The notes below the pieces were generated by a model. That model was given only the letters and a program-made list of their open reading frames with translations. It searched no databases and was not told where the DNA came from. Shown piece by piece: positions 22,195 to 37,100 of a stretch of 64,000 bases of DNA (position 1 is its first letter; each line of letters starts with the position of its first letter). The position numbers and the translations under genes were made by a program. This DNA comes from Tenodera sinensis. Its lineage: Eukaryota > Arthropoda > Insecta > Mantodea > Mantidae. Location of the stretch: positions 62,365,786 through 62,429,785 of the forward strand of contig CM060966.1 in assembly GCA_030765045.1 (NCBI GenBank). Reading direction: 5' to 3'.

Positions 22195-24562
22195 TGTATA
22201 TACAATGAAAATGTGTAAGTTTTGATGTACATTTCTAGTATATACAATGTAAATGTGTAGTTTTGATGTACATCTCTTGAATATACAATGAACATGTGTA
22301 AGTTTTGATGTTCATTTCTTGTATGTACAACGAAAATATGTAAGTTTTGAGATACATTTCTTGTATATACAATGAAAATGTGTAAGGTTTGATGTACATT
22401 TCTTGAGTGCACAATGAAAATGTGTAAGTTTTGATGTACATTTCTTGTATATACAATGAAAATGTGTAAGTTTTGATATACATTTCTTGTCTGTACAATG
22501 AAAATGTGTATGTTTTGATGTACATTTCTTTAGTGTACAACGAAAATGTGTAGTTTTGATGTACATTTCTTGTATATACAATGAACATGTGTAAGTTTTT
22601 ATGTACATTTCTTGTATTTACGATGAAAATGTGCAGCTTTGATGTACATTTCTTGTATATACAATGAAAATGTGTAAGTTTTGAGGTACAATTCTTGTAT
22701 ATAGAATGAGAATGTGTATGTTTTGATGTACATTTCTTGAGTGTACAATGAAAGTTTGTATGTTTTGATGTACATTTCCTGTATATACAATGAAAATGTG
22801 TGAGTTTTGAGGTACATTTCTTGTATATACAATGAGAATGTGTATGTTTTGATGTACATTTCTTGAGTGTACAATGAAAGTGTGTGTGTTTGGATGTACT
22901 TTTTTGTATATACAATGAAAATGTGTAAGTTTTGATGTACATTTCTTGTATATACAATGAAAATGTGTAAGTTTTGATGTACATTTCTAGTATATACAAT
23001 GAAAATGTGTATGTTTTTATGTACATTTCTTGTATATACAATGAAAATGTGTAAGTTTTGATGTACATTCCTTGTATATACAATGAAAATGTGTATGTTT
23101 TGATGTACATTTCTTGAGTGTACAATGAAAATGTGTAAGTTTTTGATGTACATTTCTTGTATATACAATGAAAATGTGTAAGTTTTGATGCACATTTCTT
23201 GTATATACAATGAAAATGTGTATGTTTGGATGTACATTTCTTGAGTTTAGAATGAAAGTGTGTATGTTTTTATGTACATTTCTTGTATATACAATGAAAA
23301 TGTGTATGTTTTGATGTACATTTCTTGTATATACAACGAAAATGTGTATGTTTTGATGTACATTTCTTGAGTGTACAATGAAAGTGTGTATGTTTTGATG
23401 TACATTTCTTGTATATACAATGAAAATGTGTAAGTTTTGATGTACATTTCTAGTATATACAATGTAAATGTGTAGTTTTGATGTACATCTCTTGAATATA
23501 CAATGAACATGTGTAAGTTTTGATGTTCATTTCTTGTATGTACAACGAAAATATGTAAGTTTTGAGATACATTTCTTGTATATACAATGAAAATGTGTAA
23601 GGTTTGATGTACATTTCTTGAGTGCACAATGAAAATGTGTAAGTTTTGATGTACATTTCTTGTATATACAATGAAAATGTGTAAGTTTTGATATACATTT
23701 CTTGTCTGTACAATGAAAATGTGTATGTTTTGATGTACATTTCTTTAGTGTACAACGAAAATGTGTAGTTTTGATGTACATTTCTTGTATATACAATGAA
23801 CATGTGTAAGTTTTTATGTACATTTCTTGTATTTACGATGAAAATGTGCAGCTTTGATGTACATTTCTTGTATATACAATGAAAATGTGTAAGTTTTGAG
23901 GTACATTTCTTGTATATAGAATGAGAATGTGTATGTTTTGATGTACATTTCTTGAGTGTACAATGAAAGTTTGTATGTTTTGATGTACATTTCTTGTATA
24001 TACAATGAAAATGTGTGAGTTTTGAGGTACATTTCTTGTATATACAATGAGAATGTGTATGTTTTGATGTACATTTCTTGAGTGTACAATGAAAGTGTGT
24101 GTGTTTGGATGTACTTTTTTGTATATACAATGAAAATGTGTAAGTTTTGATGTACATTTCTTGTATATACAATGAAAATGTGTAAGTTTTGATGTACATT
24201 TCTAGTATATACAATGAAAATGTGTATGTTTTTATGTACATTTCTTGTATATACAATGAAAATGTGTAAGTTTTGATGTACATTCCTTGTATATACAATG
24301 AAAATGTGTATGTTTTGATGTACATTTCTTGAGTGTACAATGAAAATGTGTAAGTTTTTGATGTACATTTCTTGTATATACAATGAAAATGTGTAAGTTT
24401 TGATGCACATTTCTTGTATATACAATGAAAATGTGTATGTTTGGATGTACATTTCTTGAGTTTAGAATGAAAGTGTGTATGTTTTTATGTACATTTCTTG
24501 TATATACAATGAAAATGTGTATGTTTTGATGTACATTTCCTGTATATACAACGAAAATGTGC
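22195..24562. repeat. 1,215-bp tandem duplication
   Basis: Copy 1 about 22195-23409, copy 2 about 23410-24562. Shared rare units include GTAAATGTGTAG, CAACGAAAATATG, TTTAGAATGAAAGTG and the short GTACTTTTTTGTATATAC unit, all at the same 1,215-bp spacing. Only a few single-base differences are seen (for example GTACAATTCTTG near 22688 against GTACATTTCTTG near 23903). A more diverged copy of the same order lies near 28.9-30.0 kb. Confidence 0.85.
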
Positions 24563-25990
24563 AAGTTTTGATGTACATTTCTTGTATATACAATGAAAAT
24601 GTGTAAGTTTTGATGTACATTTCTAGTATATACAATGAAAATATGTAGTTTTGATGTACATCTCTTGAATATACAATGAACATGTGTAAGTTTTGATGTA
24701 CATTTCTTGTATGTACAATGAAAATGTGTAAGTTTTGATGTACATTTCTTGCATATACAATGAAAATGTGTAAGTTTTTGATGTACATTTCTTGTATGTA
24801 CAATGAAAATGTGTAAGTTTTGATGTACATTTCTTGTGTATACAATGAAAATGTGTATGTTTTGATGTACATTTCTTGAGTGTACAATGAAAATGTGTAA
24901 GTTTTGATGTACATTTCTTGTATATACAATGAAAATGTGTACGTTTTGATTTACATTTCTTGTCTGTACAATGAAAATGTGTATGTTTTGATGTACATTT
25001 CTTTAGTGTACAACGAAAATGTGTAGTTTTTATGTACAGTTCTTGTATATACAATGAAAAGGTTTATGTTTTGCTGTACATTTCTTGTATATACAATCAA
25101 AATGTGTATGTTTTTATGTATATTTCTTGTATATACAATGAAAATGTGTATGTTTGATGTACATTTCTTCTATATACAATGAAAATGTGTAAGTTTTGCT
25201 GTACATTTCTTGTATATACAATGAAAATGTGTATGTTTTTATGTATATTTCTTGTATATATAGTGAAAATGTGTATGTTTGATGTACATTTCTTCTATAT
25301 ACAATGAAAATGTGTAGTTTTGATGTACATTTCTTGTATATACAATGAAAATGTGTATGTTCTGATGTACATTACTTGTATGTACAATGAAAATGTGTAA
25401 GTTTTGATGTTCAGTCTTGTATATAAAATGAAAATGTGTATGTTTTGAAGTACATTTCTTGAGTGTACAATGAAAATGTGTAAGTTTTGATGTACATTTC
25501 TTGAGTGCACAATGAAAATCTGTAAGTTTTGATGTACATTTCTTGTATATACAATGAAAGTGTGTAAGTTTTGATGTACATTTCTTGTCTGTACAATGAA
25601 AATCTGTATGTTTTGATGTACATTTCTTTAGCGTACAACGAAAATGTGTAGTTTTGATGTATATTTATTGTATATACAATGAAAAGATTTGTTTTGCTGT
25701 ACATTTCTTGTATATACAATGAAAATGTGTAGTTTTGATGTACATTTCTTGTATATACAATGAAAATGTGTAAGTTTTGATGTACATTTCTTGTATATAC
25801 AATGAAAATGTGTATGTTTTGATGTACATTCCTTGTATATACAATGAAAATGTGTAAGTTTTGATGTACATTTCTTGTATATACAATGAAAATGTGTAAG
25901 TTTTGATGTACATTTCTTGTATATCCAATGAAAATGTGTATGTTTTGATGTACATTCCTTGTATATACAATGAAAATGTGTAAGTTTTGA
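24563..25990. repeat. Satellite zone between duplications, related to 29.9-31.2 kb
   Basis: Contains 42-bp units with several unusual ones: TAGTGAAAATG near 25262, GTTTGATG units one base short, and GTTCTGATGTACATTACTTG at 25359. The order recurs about 5,323 bp downstream (30682), with a four-unit (169-bp) loss in the downstream copy. No genes are seen. Confidence 0.75.
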
Positions 25991-27518
25991 TGTACATTCC
26001 TTGTGTATACAATGAAAATGTGTAAGTTTTGATGTACATTTCTTGTATATACAATGAAAATGTGTATGTTTTGATTTACATTTCTTGTATATACAATGAG
26101 AATGTGTATGTTTTGATGTACATTCCTTGTATATACAATGAAAATGTGTAAGTTTTGATGTACATTTCTTGTATATACAATGAAAATGTGTATGTTTTGA
26201 TGTACATTCCTTGTATATACAATGAAAATGTGTAAGTTTTGATGTACATTCCTTGTGTATACAATGAAAATGTGTAAGTTTTGATGTACATTTCTTGTAT
26301 ATACAATGAAAATGTGTAAGTTTTGAGGTACATTTCTTGCATATACAATGAAAATGTGTAAGTTTTTGATGTACATTTCTTGTATGTACAATGAAAATGT
26401 GTAAGTTTTGATGTACATTTCTTGTATGTACAATGAAAATGTGTAAGTTTTGATGTACATTTCTTGTATATACAATGAAAATGTGTAAGTTTTGATGTAC
26501 ATTTCTTGTATATACAATGAAAATGTGTATGTTTTGATATACATTCCTTGTATATACAATGAAAATCTGTAAGTTTTGAGGTACATTTCTTGCATATACA
26601 ATGAAGATGTGTAAGTTTTTGATGTACATTTCTTGTATGTACAATGAAAATGTGTAAGTTTTGATGTACATTTCTTGTATATACAATGAAAATGTGTAAG
26701 TTTTGATGTACATTTCTTGTATATACAATGAAAATGTGTATGTTTTGATGTACATTCCTTGTGTATACAATGAAAATGTGTAAGTTTTGATGTACATTTC
26801 TTGTATATACAATGAAAATGTGTATGTTTTGATTTACATTTCTTGTATATACAATGAGAATGTTAATGTTTTGATGTACATTCCTTGTATATACAATGAA
26901 AATGTGTAAGTTTTGATGTACATTTCTTGTATATACAATGAAAATGTGTATGTTTTGATGTACATTCCTTGTATATACAATGAAAATGTGTAAGTTTTGA
27001 TGTACATTCCTTGTGTATACAATGAAAATGTGTAAGTTTTGATGTACATTTCTTGTATATACAATGAAAATGTGTAAGTTTTGAGGTACATTTCTTGCAT
27101 ATACAATGAAAATGTGTAAGTTTTTGATGTACATTTCTTGTATGTACAATGAAAATGTGTAAGTTTTGATGTACATTTCTTGTATGTACAATGAAAATGT
27201 GTAAGTTTTGATGTACATTTCTTGTATATACAATGAAAATGTGTAAGTTTTGATGTACATTTCTTGTATATACAATGAAAATGTGTATGTTTTGATATAC
27301 ATTCCTTGTATATACAATGAAAATCTGTAAGTTTTGAGGTACATTTCTTGCATATACAATGAAGATGTGTAAGATTTTGATGTACATTTCTTGTATGTAC
27401 AATGAAAATGTGTAAGTTTTGATGTACATTTCTTGTATATACAATGAAAATGTGTAAGTTTTGATGTACATTTCTTGTATATACAATGAAAATGTGTATG
27501 TTTTGATGTACATTCCTT
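25990..27518. repeat. 758-bp tandem duplication
   Basis: Copy 1 about 25990-26747, copy 2 about 26748-27518. Anchors at exactly 758-bp spacing: GATTTACATTTCTTG (26073 and 26831), the unit with AATGAGAATG just after it, and GATATACATTCC (26536 and 27294). 758 equals 16 x 42 + 2 x 43, fitting the two 43-bp units it contains. Confidence 0.85.
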
Positions 27519-30500
27519 GTATATACAATGAAAATGTGTAAGTTTTGATGTACATTTCTTGTATATACAATGAAAATGTGTATGTTTTGATGTACATTTC
27601 TTGTATATACAATAAAAATGTGTATGTTTTGATGTACATTCCTTGTATATACAATGAAAATGTGTAAGTTTTGATGTACATTTCTTGTATATACAATGAA
27701 AATGTGTATGTTTTGATGTACATTCCTTGTATATACAATGAAAATGTGTAAGTTTTGATGTACATTCCTTGTGTATACAATGAAAATGTGTAAGTTTTGA
27801 TGTACATTTCTTGTATATACAATGAAAATGTGTAAGTTTTGAGGTACATTTCTTGCATATACAATGAAAATGTGTATGTTTTTATGTACATTCCTTGTAT
27901 ATACAATGAATATGTGTAAGTTTTGATGTACATTTCTTGTATATACAATGAAAATGTGTAAGTTTTGATGTACATTTCTTGTATATACAATGAAAATGTG
28001 TATGTTTTGATGTACATTCCTTGTATATACAATGAAAATGTGTAAGTTTTGATGTACATTTCTTGTATATACAATGAAAATGTGTAGTTTTGATGTACAT
28101 CTCTTGAATATACAATGAACATGTGTAAGTTTTGATATACATTTCTTCTATGTACAATGAAAATGTGTAAGTTTTGATGTACATTTCTTGTATATACAAT
28201 GAAAATGTGTATGTTTTGATGTACATTTCTTGTATGTACAATGAAAATGTGTAAGTTTTGAGGTACATTTCTTGCATATACAATGAAAATGTGTAAGTTT
28301 TTGATGTACATTTCTTGTATGTACAATGAAAATGTGTAAGTTTTGATGTACATTTCTTGTGTATACAATGAAAATGTGTATGTTTTGATGTACATTTCTT
28401 GAGTCTACAATGAAAATGTGTAAGTTTTGATGTACATTTCTTGTATATACAATGAAAATGTGTAAGTTTTGATTTACATTTCTTGTCGGTACAATGAAAA
28501 TGTGTATGTTTTGATGTACATTTCTTTAGTGTACAACGAAAATGTGTAGTTTTGATGTACATTACTTGTATATACAATGAAAAGGTGTAAGTTTTGATGT
28601 ACATTTCTAGTATATACAATGAAAATGTGTAAGTTTTGATGTACATTTCTTGTATATACAATGAAAACGTGTATGTTTTGATGTACATTCCTTGTATATA
28701 CAATGAAAATGTGTATGTTTTGATGTACATTTCTTGTATATACAATGAAAATGTGTAAGTTTTTGATGTACATTTCTTGTATATACAATGATAATGTGTA
28801 AGATTTGATGTACATTTCTTGTATATACAATGAAAATGTGTATGTTTTGATGTACATTTCTTGAGTGTACAATGAAAGTGTGTATGTTTTGATGTACATT
28901 TCTTGTATATACAATGAAAATGTGTAAGTTTTGATGTACATTTCTAGTATATACAATGTAAATGTGTAGTTTTGATGTACATCTCTTGAATATACAATGA
29001 ACATGTGTAAGTTTTGATGTTCATTTCTTGTATGTACAACGAAAATATGTAAGTTTTGAGATACATTTCTTGTATATACAATGAAAATGTGTAAGGTTTG
29101 ATGTACATTTCTTGAGTGCACAATGAAAATGTGTAAGTTTTGATGTACATTTCTTGTATATACAATGAAAATGTGTAAGTTTTGATATACATTTCTTGTC
29201 TGTACAATGAAAATGTGTGTTTTGATGTACATTTCTTTAGTGTACAACGAAAATGTGTAGTTTTGATGTACATTTCTTGTATATACAATGAACATGTGTA
29301 AGTTTTTATGTACATTTCTTGTATTTACGATGAAAATGTGCAGCTTTGATGTACATTTCTTGTATATACAATGAAAATGTGTAAGTTTTGAGGTACATTT
29401 CTTGTATATAGAATGAGAATGTGTATGTTTTGATGTACATTTCTTGAGTGTACAATGAAAGTTTGTATGTTTTGATGTACATTTCTTGTATATACAATGA
29501 AAATGTGTGAGTTTTGAGGTACATTTCTTGTATATACAATGAGAATGTGTATGTTTTGATGTACATTTCTTGAGTGTACAATGAAAGTGTGTGTGTTTGG
29601 ATGTACTTTTTTGTATATACAATGAAAATGTGTAAGTTTTGATGTACATTTCTTGTATATCCAATGAAAATGTGTAAGTTTTGATGTACATTTCTAGTAT
29701 ATACAATGAAAATGTGTATGTTTTTATGTACATTTCTTGTATATACAATGAAAATGTGTAAGTTTTGATGTACATTCCTTGTATATACAATGAAAATGTG
29801 TATGTTTTGATGTACATTTCTTGAGTGTACAATGAAAATGTGTAAGTTTTTGATGTACATTTCTTGTATATACAATGAAAATGTGTAAGTTTTGATGCAC
29901 ATTTCTTGTATATACAATGAAAATGTGTATGTTTGGATGTACATTTCTTGAGTTTAGAATGAAAGTGTGTATGTTTTTATGTACATTTCTTGTATATACA
30001 ATGAAAATGTGTATGTTTTGATGTACATTTCTTGTATATACAACGAAAATGTGCAAGTTTTGATGTACATTTCTTGTATATACAATAAAAATGTGTAAGT
30101 TTTGATGTACATTTCTAGTATATACAACGAAAATATGTAGTTTTGATGTACATCTCTTGAATATACAATGAACATGTGTAAGTTTTGATGTACATTTCTT
30201 GTATGTACAATGAAAATGTGTAAGTTTTGATGTACATTTCTTGCATATACAATGAAAATGTGTACGTTTTGATTTACATTTCTTGTCTGTACAATGAAAA
30301 TGTGTATGTTTTGATGTACATTTCTTTAGTGTACAACGAAAATGTGTAGTTTTTATGTACAGTTCTTGTATATACAATGAAAAGGTTTATGTTTTGCTGT
30401 ACATTTCTTGTATATACAATGAAAATGTGTATGTTTTTATGTATTTTTCTTGTATATACAATGAAAATGTGTATGTTTGATGTACATTTCTTCTATATAC

Positions 30501-31184
30501 AATGAAAATGTGTAAGTTTTGCTGTACATTTCTTGTATATACAATGAAAATGTGTATGTTTTTATGTATATTTCTTGTATATATAGTGAAAATGTGTATG
30601 TTTGATGTACATTTCTTCTATATACAATGAAAATGTGTAGTTTTGATGTACATTTCTTGTATATACAATGAAAATGTGTATGTTCTGATGTACATTACTT
30701 GTATGTACAATGAAAATGTGTAAGTTTTGATGTACAGTCTTGTATATAAAGTGAAAATGTGTATGTTTTGAAGTACATTTCTTGAGTGTACAATGAAAAT
30801 GTGTAAGTTTTGATGTACATTTCTTGAGTGCACAATGAAAATGTGTAAGTTTTGATGTACATTTCTTGTATATACAATGAAAGTGTGTAAGTTTTGATGT
30901 ACATTTCTTGTCTGTACAATGAAAATCTGTATGTTTTGATGTACATTTCTTTAGCGTACAACGAAAATGTGTAGTTTTGATGTATATTTATTGTATATAC
31001 AATGAAAAGGTTTGTTTTGCTGTACATTTCTTGTATATACAATGAAAATGTGTAGTTTTGATCTACATTTCTTGTATATACAATGAAAATGTGTAAGTTT
31101 TGATGTACATTTCTTGTATATACAATGAAAATGTGTATGTTTTGATGTACATTCCTTGTATATACAATGAAAATGTGTAAGTTT
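27519..31184. repeat. Satellite zone with copies of 21.3-22.1 and 23.4-25.9 kb
   Basis: 27.9-28.7 kb reproduces the order seen at 21.3-22.1, 13.9-14.6 and 7.6-8.3 kb (rare CTTGAGTCTAC unit at 28399). 28.9-31.2 kb reproduces 23.4-25.9 kb with small unit losses. No unrelated sequence or gene. Confidence 0.75.
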
Positions 31185-34100
31185 TGATGTACATTTCTTG
31201 TATATACAATGAAAATGTGTAAGTTTGAATGTACATTTCTTGTATTTACAATGAAAATGTGTATGTTTTGATGTCCATTTCTTGTATATACAATGAAAAT
31301 GTGTAAGTTTTGATGTACGTTTCTAGTATATACAATGAAAATGTGTAGTTTTGATGTACATTTCTTGAATATACAATGAACATGTGTAAGTTTTGATGTA
31401 CATTTCTTGTATGTACAATGAAAATGTGTAAGCTTTGATGTACATTTCTTGTATATACAATGAAAATGTGTAAGTTTTTGATGTACATTTCTTGTATATA
31501 CAATGAAAATGTGTAAGTTTTGATGTACATTTCTTGTATACACAATGAAAATGTGTAAGTTTTGATGTACATTTTTTGTATATACAATGAAAATGTGTAA
31601 GGTTTGATGTACATTTCTTGTATTTACGATGAAAATGTGCAGCTTTGATGTACATTTCCTGTATATACAATGAAAATGTGTAAGTTTTGAGGCACATTTC
31701 TTGTCTATACAATGAAAATGTGTAAGCTTTGATGTACATTTCTTGAGTGCACAATGAAAATGTGTAAGTTTTGATATAGATTTCTTGTATATACAATGAA
31801 GATGTGTAAGTTTTGATTTACATTTCTTGTCTGTACAATGATAATGTGTATGTTTTGATGTACATTTCTTTAGTGTACAACGAAAATGTGTAGTTTTGAT
31901 GTACATTTCTTGTATATACAATGAACATGTGTAAGTTTTGATCTACATTTCTTGTATTTACGATTAAAATGTGCAGCTTTGATGTACATTTCTTGAGTGT
32001 ACAATGAATGTGTGTATGTTTTGATGTACATTTCTTGTATATACAATGAGAATGTGTATGTGTTGATGTACACTTCTAGTATATACAATGAAAATGTGTA
32101 TGTTTTGATGTACATTCCTTGTATATACAATGAAAATGTGTAGTTTTGATGTACATTTCTTGTATATACAATGCAAATGTGTAAGTTTTTGATGTACATT
32201 TCTTGTATATACAATGAAAATGTGTAAGCTTCTATGTACATTTCTTGAGTGTACAATGAAAGTGTGTATGTTTTGATGTACATTTCTTGTATATACAATG
32301 AAAAGGTGTATGTTTTGATGTACATTTCTTGTATATACAATGAAAATGTGTAAGTTTTGATGTACATTTCTTGTATATACAATGAAATTGTGTAAGTTTT
32401 GATGTACATTTCTAGTATATACAATGAAAATGTGTAAGTTTTGATGTACATTTCTTGTATATACAATGAAAATGTGTATGTTTTGATGTACATTCCTTGT
32501 ATATACAATGAAAATGTGTATGTCTTGATGTACATTTCTTGTATATACAATGAAAATGTGTAAGCTTTTGATGTACATTTCTTGTATATACAATGAAAAT
32601 GTGTAAGATTTGATGTACATTTCTTGTATATACAATGAAAATGTGTATGTTTTTATGTACATTTCTTGAGTGTACAATGAAAGTGTATATGTTTTGATGT
32701 ACATTTCTTGTATATACAATGAAAATGTGTATGTTTTGGTGTACATTTCTTGTATATACAACGAAAATGTGCAAGTTTTGATGTACATTTCTAGTATATA
32801 CAATGTAAATGTGTAGTTTTGATGTACATCTCTTCAATATACAATGAACATGTGTAAGTTTTGAAGTTCATTTCTTGTATGTACAATGAAAATATGTAAG
32901 TTTAGAGGTACATTTCTTGTATATACAATGAAAATGTGTATGTTTTGATGTACATTTCTTGAGTGCACAATGAAAATGTGTAAGTTTTGATGTACATTTA
33001 TTGTATATACAATGAAAATGTGTAAGTTTTGATATACATTTCTTGTCTGTACAATGAAAATGTGTATGTTTTGATGTACATTTCTTTAGTGTACAACGAA
33101 AATGTGCAGTTTTGATGTACATTTCTTGTATTTACGATGAAAATGTGCAGCTTTGATGTACATTTCCTGTATATACAATGAAAATGTGTAAGTTTTGAGG
33201 TACATTTCTTGTATATAGAATGAGAATGTGTATGTTTTGATGTACATTTCTTGAGTGTACAATGAAAGTTTGTATGTTTTGATGTACATTTCTTGTATAT
33301 ACAATGAAAATGTGTAAGTTTTGGGGTACATTTCTTGTATATACAATGAGAATGTGTATGTTTTGATGTACATTTCTTGAGTGTACAATGAAAGTGTGTG
33401 TGTTTGGATGTACGTTTCTTGTATATACAATGAAAATGTGTAAGTTTTGATGTACATTTCTTGTATATACAATGAAAATGTGTAAGTTTTGATGTACATT
33501 TCTAGTATATACAATGAAAATGTGTATGTTTTGATGTACATTTCTTGAGTGTACAATGAAAATGTGTAAGTTTTTGATGTACATTTCTTGTATATACAAT
33601 GAAAATGTGTAAGTTTTGATGTACATTTCTTGTGTATACAATGAAAATGTGTATGTTTGGATGTACATTTCTTGAGTTTACAATGAAAGTGTGTATGTTT
33701 TTATGTACATTTCTTGTATATACAATGAAAATGTGTATGTTTTGATGTACATTTCTTGTATATACAACGAAAATGTGCAAGTTTTGATGTACATTTCTTG
33801 TATATACAATGAAAATGTGTAAGTTTTGATGTACATTCCTTGTATATACAATGAAAATGTGTATGTTTTGATGTACATTTCTTGAGTGTACAATGAAAAT
33901 GTGTAAGTTTTTGATGTACATTTCTTGTATATACAATGAAAATGTGTAAGTTTTGATGTACATTTCTTTTATATAGAATGAAAATGTGTATGTTTGGATG
34001 TAAATTTCTTGAGTTTACAATGAAAGTGTGTATGTTTTTATGTACATTTCTTGTATATACAATGAAAATGTGTATATTTTGATGTACATTTCTTGTATAT

Positions 34101-37100
34101 ACAACGAAAATGTGCAAGTTTTGATGTACATTTCTTGTATATACAATGAAAATGTGTAAGTTTTGATGTACATTTCTAGTATATACAATGAAAATGTGTA
34201 GTTTTGATGTACATCTCTTGAATATACAATGAACATGTGTAAGTTTTGATGTACATTTCTTGTATGTACAATGAAAATGTGTAAGTTTTGATGTACATTT
34301 CTTGCATATACAATGAAAATGTGTAAGTTTTTGATGTACATTTCTTGTATGTACAATGAAAATGTGTAAGTTTTGATGTACATTTCTTGTGTATACAATA
34401 AAAATGTGTATGTTTTGATGTACATTTCTTTAGTGTTAAACGAAAATGTGTAGTTTTTATGTACATTTCTTGTATATACAATGAAAAGGTTTATGTTTTG
34501 CTGTACATTTCTTGTATATACAATGAAAATGTGTATGTTTTTATGTATATTTCTTGTATATACAATGAAAATGTGTATGTTTGATGTACATTTCTTCTAT
34601 ATACAATGAAAATGTGTAAGTTTTGCTGTACATTTCTTGTTTGTACAATGAAAATGTGTATGTTTTTATGTATATTTCTTGTATATACAATGCAAATGTG
34701 TATGTTTGATGTACATATCTTCTATATACAATGAAAATGTGTAGTTTTGATGTACATTTCTTGTATATACAATGAAAATGTGTATGTTCTGATGTACATT
34801 ACTTGTATGTACAATGAAAATGTGTAAGTTTTGATGTACAGTCTTGTATATAAAATGAAAATGTGTATGTTGTGAAGTACATTTCTTGAGTGTACAATGA
34901 AAATGTGTAAGTTTTGATGTACATTTCTTGAGTGCACAATGAAAATGTGTAAGTTTTGATGTACATTTCTTGTATATACAATGAAAATGTGTAAGTTTTG
35001 ATATACATTTCTTGTCTGTACAATGAAAATGTGTGTTTTGATGTACATTTCTTTAGTGTACAACGAAAATGTGTAGTTTTGATGTACATTTCTTGTATAT
35101 ACAATGAACATGTGTAAGTTTTTATGTACATTTCTTGTATTTACGATGAAAATGTGCAGCTTTGATGTACATTTCTTGTATATACAATGAAAATGTGTAA
35201 GTTTTGAGGTACATTTCTTGTATATAGAATGAGAATGTGTATGTTTTGATGTACATTTCTTTAGCGTACAACGAAAATGTGTAGTTTTGATGTATATTTC
35301 TTGTATATACAATGAAAAGGTTTGTTTTGCTATACATTTCTTGTATATATAATGAAAATGTGTAAGTTTTGATGTACATTTCTTGTATATACAATGAAAA
35401 TGTGTAAGTTTTGATGTACATTTCTTGTATTTACAATGAAAATGTGTATGTTTTGATGTCCAATTCTTGTATATACAATGAAAATGTGTAAGTTTTGATG
35501 TACGTTTCTAGTATATACAATGAAAATGTGTAGTTTTGATGTACATTTCTTGAATATACAATGAACATGTGTAAGTTTTGATGTACATTTCTTGTATGTA
35601 CAATGAAAATGTGTAAGCTTTGATGTACATTTGTTGTATATACAATGAAAATGTGTAAGTTTTTGATGTACCTTTCTTGTATATACAATGAAAATGTGTA
35701 AGTTTTGATGTACATTTCTTGTATACAAAATGAAAATGTGTAAGTTTTGATGTACATTTTTTGTATATACAATGAAAATGTGTAAGGTTTGATGTACATT
35801 TCTTGTATTTACGATGAAAATGTGCAGCTTTGATGTACATTTCTTGAGTGTACAATGAAAGTGTGTATGTTTTGATGTACATTTCTTGTATATACAATGA
35901 AAATGTGTATATTTTGATGTACACTTCTAGTTTATACAATGAAAATGTGTATGTTTTGATGTACATTCCTTGTATATACAATGAAAATGTGTAGTTTTGA
36001 TGTACATTTCTTGAGTGTACAATGAAAGTGTGTATGCTTTGATGTACATTTCTTGTATATACAATGAAAATGTGTATGTTTTGATGTACATTTCTTGTAT
36101 ATACAATGAAAATGTGTAAGTTTTGATGTACATTTCTTGTATATACAATGAAAATGTGTAAGTTTTGATGTACATTTCTAGTATATACAATGAAAATGTG
36201 TAAGTTTTGATGTACATTTCTTGTATATACAATGAAAATGTGTATGTTTTGATGTACATTTCTTGTATATACAATGAAAATGTGTAAGTTTGAATGTACA
36301 TTTCTTGTATTTACAATGAAAATGTGTATGTTTTGATGTCCATTTCTTGTATATACAATGAAAATGTGTAAGTTTTGATGTACGGTTCTAGTATATACAA
36401 TGAAAATGTGTAGTTTTGATGTACATTTCTTGAATATACAATGAACATGTGTAAGTTTTGATGTACATTTCTTGTATGTACAATGAAAATGTGTAAGCTT
36501 TGATGTACATTTCTTGTATATACAATGAAAATGTGTAAGTTTTTGATGTACATTTCTTGTATATACAATGAAAATGTGTAAGTTTTGATGTACATTTCTT
36601 GTATACACAATGAAAATGTGTAAGTTTTGATGTACATTTTTTGTATATACAATGAAAATGTGTAAGGTTTGATGTACATTTCCTGTATATACAATGAAAA
36701 TGTGTAAGTTTTGAGGCACATTTCTTGTCTATACAATGAAAATGTGTAAGTTTTGATGTACATTTCTTGAGTGCACAATGAAAATGTGTAAGTTTTGATA
36801 TAGATTTCTTGTATATACAATGAAGATGTGTAAGTTTTGATTTACATTTCTTGTCTGTACAATGATAATGTGTATGTTTTGATGTACATTTCTTTAGTGT
36901 ACAACGAAAATGTGTAGTTTTGATGTACATTTCTTGTATATACAATGAACATGTGTAAGTTTTGATGTACATTTCTTGTATTTACGATTAAAATGTGCAG
37001 CTTTGATGTACATTTCTTGAGTGTACAATGAATGTGTGTATGTTTTGATGTACATTTCTTGTATATACAATGAAAATGTGTATGTGTTGATGTACACTTC

